Shown piece after piece: positions 60,673-64,000 of a stretch of 64,000 nt of DNA; position 1 is the stretch's first letter, and every line of letters starts with the position of its first letter. This DNA is from UBA5543 sp964464965 (lineage in GTDB: Bacteria > Bacteroidota > Bacteroidia > Chitinophagales > Chitinophagaceae): positions 372,001 through 436,000 of the forward strand of contig CAYXHM010000003.1 in assembly GCA_964464965.1 (NCBI GenBank), written 5' to 3'. The position numbers were made by a program, and so were the translations under genes. The notes below the pieces were generated by a model. That model was not told the origin of the DNA, ran no database searches, and saw only the letters and a list, made by a program, of their open reading frames with translations.

Positions 60673-61101
60673 ATGGAAAAGACAATGTTTTACCACCATG
60701 TGAGCGGCTGGATAGAAAGCTACTACAATGCAGAAGCGCTGGAATGGCTGCGCCGTTTTGTAAACAACAGCAGCCAGCGGCAGGAAATTAAAGACAGCCT
60801 GGGGCGGGAGATAGACCGCAAAATAGCCGCACTGACGGATATGCCATTCTTCAGTACTTATGATGATATGCAACTGCTGATGGATGAACAAGGCCACCCG
60901 CAGATATTTACAACACGCTATGCGGCTATGAGCAAGGTGGCGCAGTTGCGCATAATGGGTTTTGACGCCCGCCTGCTGGAGGGGGGAGTATTCTTCCGCA
61001 TACAGCTGGTGCAGCCAGCCCCTATAAATTTTATATCGCCGGTAAATGAACAGCGCAAAGAAGGTAATGTCTTTGCCGGTGATGTAAAGATGACCGCATA
61101 G
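60673..61101 (+). CDS. Protein of unknown function in the phage-like unit
   Basis: The 142-residue protein has a helical, charged N-terminus (YYNAEALEWLRRFVNNSSQR; KDSLGREIDRKIAALTDMPF) and a short beta part. I recognise no family. It is the first well-formed gene rightward of the S24 repressor and could be an early function of a mobile element. The context, not the sequence, suggests this. Confidence 0.6.
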   Translation: MEKTMFYHHVSGWIESYYNAEALEWLRRFVNNSSQRQEIKDSLGREIDRKIAALTDMPFFSTYDDMQLLMDEQGHPQIFTTRYAAMSKVAQLRIMGFDARLLEGGVFFRIQLVQPAPINFISPVNEQRKEGNVFAGDVKMTA

Positions 61102-61310
61102 CCGGCCCATTGCCCCGGCACCTGAATGAAAACAACAATTACACCACACTCCTTATCTGAAATAGTACGCCGCCGCATTTGTATGAAGAGTTGCCAATAC
61201 ATATGCAGGCTGTGTGCAGGGTTTTGAAACACAAATCGTATAACCATGATTGCTGCGCACCATGCGGCAATACAAAAACTTAAAATCCTTTGGAAACAAA
61301 GGTGCTTGTT

Positions 61311-61574
61311 ATGAAGAATGAATTAAGAATAGTGCCAGCCCTTACTGCTGCAAACTTTGCACAGGCACTGGGTATAGGCACGCAACGAGAAGAGCAATTA
61401 TGCGACCTGATTGGAAAATGCTACGACGACACGGATACTTATCCACTGGCAATAGAATGTATATCTGAAAATGTAAACAACATAAATGAACTGGCCTACG
61501 CACTGTTTCACCTGGGTGCATATGCAGGCAGCGAGCAGCAAAGAAGGATGATGATGAAAAGACTGGAGGAATAA
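61311..61574 (+). CDS. Small protein of unknown function in the phage-like unit
   Basis: The first in-frame ATG (61311) starts MKNELRIVPALTAAN. The upstream TTG at 61290 is not required. The 87-residue chain is mostly helical (FAQALGIGTQREEQLCDLIG; ELAYALFHLGAYAGSEQQRR) with no signal. No family recognised. It lies between two phage-like genes on the same strand. Confidence 0.6.
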   Translation: MKNELRIVPALTAANFAQALGIGTQREEQLCDLIGKCYDDTDTYPLAIECISENVNNINELAYALFHLGAYAGSEQQRRMMMKRLEE

Positions 61575-61655
61575 GACATAAAATCTTAAAAGATAAAAAT
61601 CCAAATCCCGATGTGCTTCATTGATTTTGGAGATGATAATCAAAAAGTAACCTAT

Positions 61656-62689
61656 ACCCTCTTCCATGAAAATATGAACCGAACCGACTGAAGATGAAAG
61701 ACAACACGAAAACAAATGAGAACAAGCCTTCGGGCGACATACTATCATCGCTGGTGATGAATGGAGATATAGGCAGGCTGACTGCCGCGCAGAAAGTAGA
61801 TTATTACCGCCATGTGTGCGACAGGCTGGGGCTGGACCCGCTGTCGCAACCCTTCAGGATACTGAAGCTGCATGGTAAAGAAATATTGTATTGCCACCGT
61901 GGCGGTGTGCAGCAACTGAACAAGCTGCACCATGTAAGCCACGAGATAAAAGCAAGGGAAGTGGTGAATGGATGCTATGTGGTGACGGCACAGGCATCTG
62001 TAACCGACGGGCGCAGAACAGAAAGCATAGGTGCGGCACCTATATACCAGCTACAGGGAGAGGCCTTGTGCAACGCTATGATGAAGGCGGAAACCAAAGC
62101 CAAACGCCGCGCTACGCTGGACCTGCTGGGCCTGGGCATGATGGACGAAACGGAGTTGCCTGCAGAACCGCATAAAGCGGCGCTGAATATATCAACGCCA
62201 CCAGTACAGAAAGGCATGTACACGCCAGGGCAGGAGATACTATCGCCCGCATTTCCCGAATCGCTTTTTTTAAGTGACAAGGGTTTGCAGAAGGCTGTAG
62301 CAAATTGTAATGATGAAGATGCGCTGCTGATATTGTACAACGATAACAAACAACGCATAGACAATCATCCTGAACTGAAAAAAATGTTTACCGAAAGGAA
62401 ACTGGCATTGAGGAAACAGGCGGCATAGTTAAAATGTGCTAATGCGATAATGCGGCAATGTGATAATGAGCATGCCGGGTGGATAGCTGCACGACGGATA
62501 TAAAAAACAACTTCCCTTCAACGGGAGTGAATTTTTGGGTTAGAAGTTACCTGTAAGTCCACGCGATGAAAACGCTTACCTGTAACCTGCACCATGAAAA
62601 ACTGATTTTTTTAGAATGATGACTGAATGACCAGGTGGCACACAGCGGTAAAGAATGGCAGAACACTATAATACCCTGTTCCATGAAAA
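61656..62689. repeat. Imperfect CCATGAAAA repeats
   Basis: ACCCTCTTCCATGAAAA (61656-61672) recurs as ACCCTGTTCCATGAAAA (62673-62689), 16/17 identical. A weaker copy, ACCTGCACCATGAAAAACT, starts at 62585. They flank the 244-residue gene. Ten bases TTACCTGTAA also repeat at 62547 and 62576. Function unknown. Confidence 0.45.
61694..62428 (+). CDS. Phage-type recombination-like protein
   Basis: The 244-residue protein reads like phage early proteins that carry LGLDPLSQPFRILKLHGKE, then YVVTAQASVTDGRRTESIGA, then a strongly conserved MMKAETKAKRRATLDLLGLG and MMDETELP. Related phage genes are annotated as RecT-like or other single-strand annealing factors, but I cannot confirm the fold by eye. 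The neighbourhood (S24 repressor, small early-type genes) fits that reading. Confidence 0.6.
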   Translation: MKDNTKTNENKPSGDILSSLVMNGDIGRLTAAQKVDYYRHVCDRLGLDPLSQPFRILKLHGKEILYCHRGGVQQLNKLHHVSHEIKAREVVNGCYVVTAQASVTDGRRTESIGAAPIYQLQGEALCNAMMKAETKAKRRATLDLLGLGMMDETELPAEPHKAALNISTPPVQKGMYTPGQEILSPAFPESLFLSDKGLQKAVANCNDEDALLILYNDNKQRIDNHPELKKMFTERKLALRKQAA

Positions 62690-62772
62690 ACTAATTGCCG
62701 CAGATGGCGCCCTGGTTGTTCAGTTTTAAATAGAAGTTCTTTGAGAGATTGTTATGAGAAGAAAATGCGTGG
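62429..62772. other. Intergenic region after the phage-like unit
   Basis: This 344-bp stretch has no gene. It carries the CCATGAAAA and TTACCTGTAA repeats noted separately. No integrase, attachment-like repeat or terminator was seen. Confidence 0.5.
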
Positions 62773-63168
62773 TTACTTAACCAGTACCTGCAGGAATATG
62801 AGCATGGCCATCAGGTAAAATATGGCAGCAGCGGCGTTGGCTATCAGCAATGCTATGGCCACACGGTTGCGCTTGTAAAAGTACATGCTCATAACCATAC
62901 CCATTACGGCAAGTACAGCATGGCTGGCGGTAAACAGGGTAGAGAATAACTCGTGCCCTGTGGTGCTGGTAAGCGGCATATGGTGTCCCGCCGATAATAA
63001 TACAAATAACTGCACGGGAGTGTACAGCACTATAAACCAGGCAGGTATCCTGTAGGCGGGCGATAGCCTTTGCGTAAAGTTTTTAAAAGGGGATATGCGG
63101 TATGCCAGGCGGTATAACATAGCCGTAATAAGAATTGCCAGCAGTATGATAAATATGAGCGTACCCAT
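62773..63168 (-). CDS. Small membrane protein
   Basis: The 131-residue protein has three or four hydrophobic helices (about 4-20, 48-62, 80-100, 108-128) and a His-rich loop AGHHMPLTSTTGHE. No family recognised. It is the third of three leftward small membrane genes at the window end. Confidence 0.65.
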   Translation of the reverse strand: MGTLIFIILLAILITAMLYRLAYRISPFKNFTQRLSPAYRIPAWFIVLYTPVQLFVLLSAGHHMPLTSTTGHELFSTLFTASHAVLAVMGMVMSMYFYKRNRVAIALLIANAAAAIFYLMAMLIFLQVLVK

Positions 63169-63254
63169 GTGCAGATTGGTTGCGGCAAAGCTACTGTTTT
63201 TATGGTATGCCGTGGGGTGGTTTTTGATAAATCGTTCGCGAGAAAATGTGAACG

Positions 63255-63536
63255 CTAGCTGGATGCACCCATTACAAACAGCATAAAGCCTATTACCAGC
63301 ATAACCAGCGCAAGCAGGATGTTCAGCACCATTACCACCCAGAATGCCTTGTGATAAAGCCTGGCCAGCTTAAGAGATGTGTATATAGCAGGCAGGGGGG
63401 TGAATACGTTGATTAGTAATAATACACTGCCTGTCTTTGGTGGCAATATGCCTGATACGGCCAATGGTATCAATACCCAGGGCAGGAAAGACAAAAAGAT
63501 AAACAATACTGTTGATTGTTGCGCAGGAGTTGACAT
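63255..63536 (-). CDS. Small membrane protein
   Basis: The 93-residue protein has three hydrophobic stretches (about 10-28, 35-50, 66-90; FWVVMVLNILLALVMLVIGF). No family recognised. It lies between two other small membrane genes on the same strand, with short gaps (86 and 32 bp). Confidence 0.65.
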   Translation of the reverse strand: MSTPAQQSTVLFIFLSFLPWVLIPLAVSGILPPKTGSVLLLINVFTPLPAIYTSLKLARLYHKAFWVVMVLNILLALVMLVIGFMLFVMGASS

Positions 63537-63568
63537 AATTGGCCGGGATATTTACCTAAATGTAAACA

Positions 63569-63994
63569 TTAATGGTGAATGCTGAAAAACAGGCCTATCA
63601 GGCAGCCTACATATACTATGCCCGATACCACATCTGTAACGAAATATACCGTGTTGCGCTTGTTGCGCCTGCGCAGGTAAAGAGCGCCCGCGGCACCTAT
63701 CACACTCAGCACCGTATGCCATATACAAAACCATGTCAGCGTCTTTAAAGCATCGGCAGAAAGATGTGCCAGGCCCGGCAGCATAACGGCTATGATAGCC
63801 AGTAATAACAAAGAAAGTGGTGGATAACCCGCAATGGTGTAAAGGGTTTTGCGCTCCCACCCCGGCAGCGCAACCGTAGCATCTTTGCGGCTGTAGGGTG
63901 AAAGCTCGTAACAAATGGATGTGAAGATAACTATGAACACCACACTCAACACCACGTAAAATAAAACGCCAATCGTCATACCCATCGTACTCAT
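63569..63994 (-). CDS. Small membrane protein
   Basis: The 141-residue protein has four hydrophobic segments (about 7-28, 55-75, 90-108, 118-138) and a short polar loop ELSPYSRKDATVALPG after helix 1. It resembles in outline the 131-residue protein nearby (both have polar loops after helix 1 and Arg/Lys/Asn-rich loops before the last helix). Relationship not proven by eye. Confidence 0.65.
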   Translation of the reverse strand: MSTMGMTIGVLFYVVLSVVFIVIFTSICYELSPYSRKDATVALPGWERKTLYTIAGYPPLSLLLLAIIAVMLPGLAHLSADALKTLTWFCIWHTVLSVIGAAGALYLRRRNKRNTVYFVTDVVSGIVYVGCLIGLFFSIHH

Positions 63995-64000
63995 AACAAA

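Noticed and set aside
61126..61227. 33-codon frame (MKTTITPHSLSEIVRR...)
   Set aside because: It ends in Cys/Arg-rich sequence with no ribosome site or neighbour support. Not enough to call a gene.
1..64000. tRNA, rRNA, CRISPR arrays, riboswitches and insertion sequences
   Set aside because: I looked for conserved stems, repeat-spacer patterns and transposase motifs on both strands and saw none.

Overview
The window looks like a chromosomal segment of a Bacteroidota bacterium, most likely a Chitinophagia-type lineage. Supporting signs are three proteins ending in type IX secretion (T9SS) C-terminal sorting domains, a TamB/TamL pair in which the barrel partner is a lipoprotein, a cbpA/cbpM pair, ELWxxDGT repeats, and several promoters of the Bacteroidota type (TTG-N19-TAnnTTTG). 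I saw no rRNA, tRNA, CRISPR array or insertion sequence. I do not name a genus.

Layout. 0-7 kb: start of a lipoprotein gene, nhaA, cbpA-cbpM, an AT-rich patch of small genes with an XRE regulator, and ccmE-ccmF. 7-16 kb: an exported protein, an LLM-class flavin oxidoreductase, and an RND efflux operon (MarR, TolC-like, adaptor, pump, TetR). The marR promoter carries a perfect palindrome between its core elements. 16-27 kb: tamB-tamL, a DUF481 protein, a Fpg/Nei-type DNA glycosylase and small envelope genes. 27-34 kb: a two-component system (TPR histidine kinase plus LuxR-type regulator) flanked by a T9SS-secreted ELWxxDGT protein and a beta-helix-like lipoprotein. These two flanking genes share a 27/29-bp identical palindromic upstream element at the same distance from their -7 boxes.

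34-42 kb: a stress-type cluster (DUF892 ferritin-like, TonB receptor, DUF6799, BON protein, histone-like DUF6496, DUF2383, DUF4142, SDR). 42-52 kb: a signalling island holding a histidine kinase, rpoN, an NtrC-type activator, a REC-PAS-kinase, two receiver proteins and a large PAS kinase. A 12-bp element, GGYAYRRTNTTT, occurs upstream of at least five stress genes, two of the signalling genes and one small exported-protein gene, usually 45-51 bp before the start codon. I could not match it to a known sigma factor.

52-59 kb: T9SS cargo proteins (one combines dockerin-like and cohesin-like domains), a decayed T9SS cargo tail, a PLP-dependent group IV decarboxylase and two tandem Cys-rich lipoproteins. 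59-62.5 kb: a phage-like control module, with an S24 (CI/LexA-type) repressor facing a rightward gene set across two face-to-face promoters that share an ACATTTGT octamer. 62.7-64 kb: three small membrane proteins.

Reading of the whole: mainly envelope biogenesis, export and regulation. The regulatory DNA (the shared element, the twin two-component-system sites and the S24 switch) is the least expected part.
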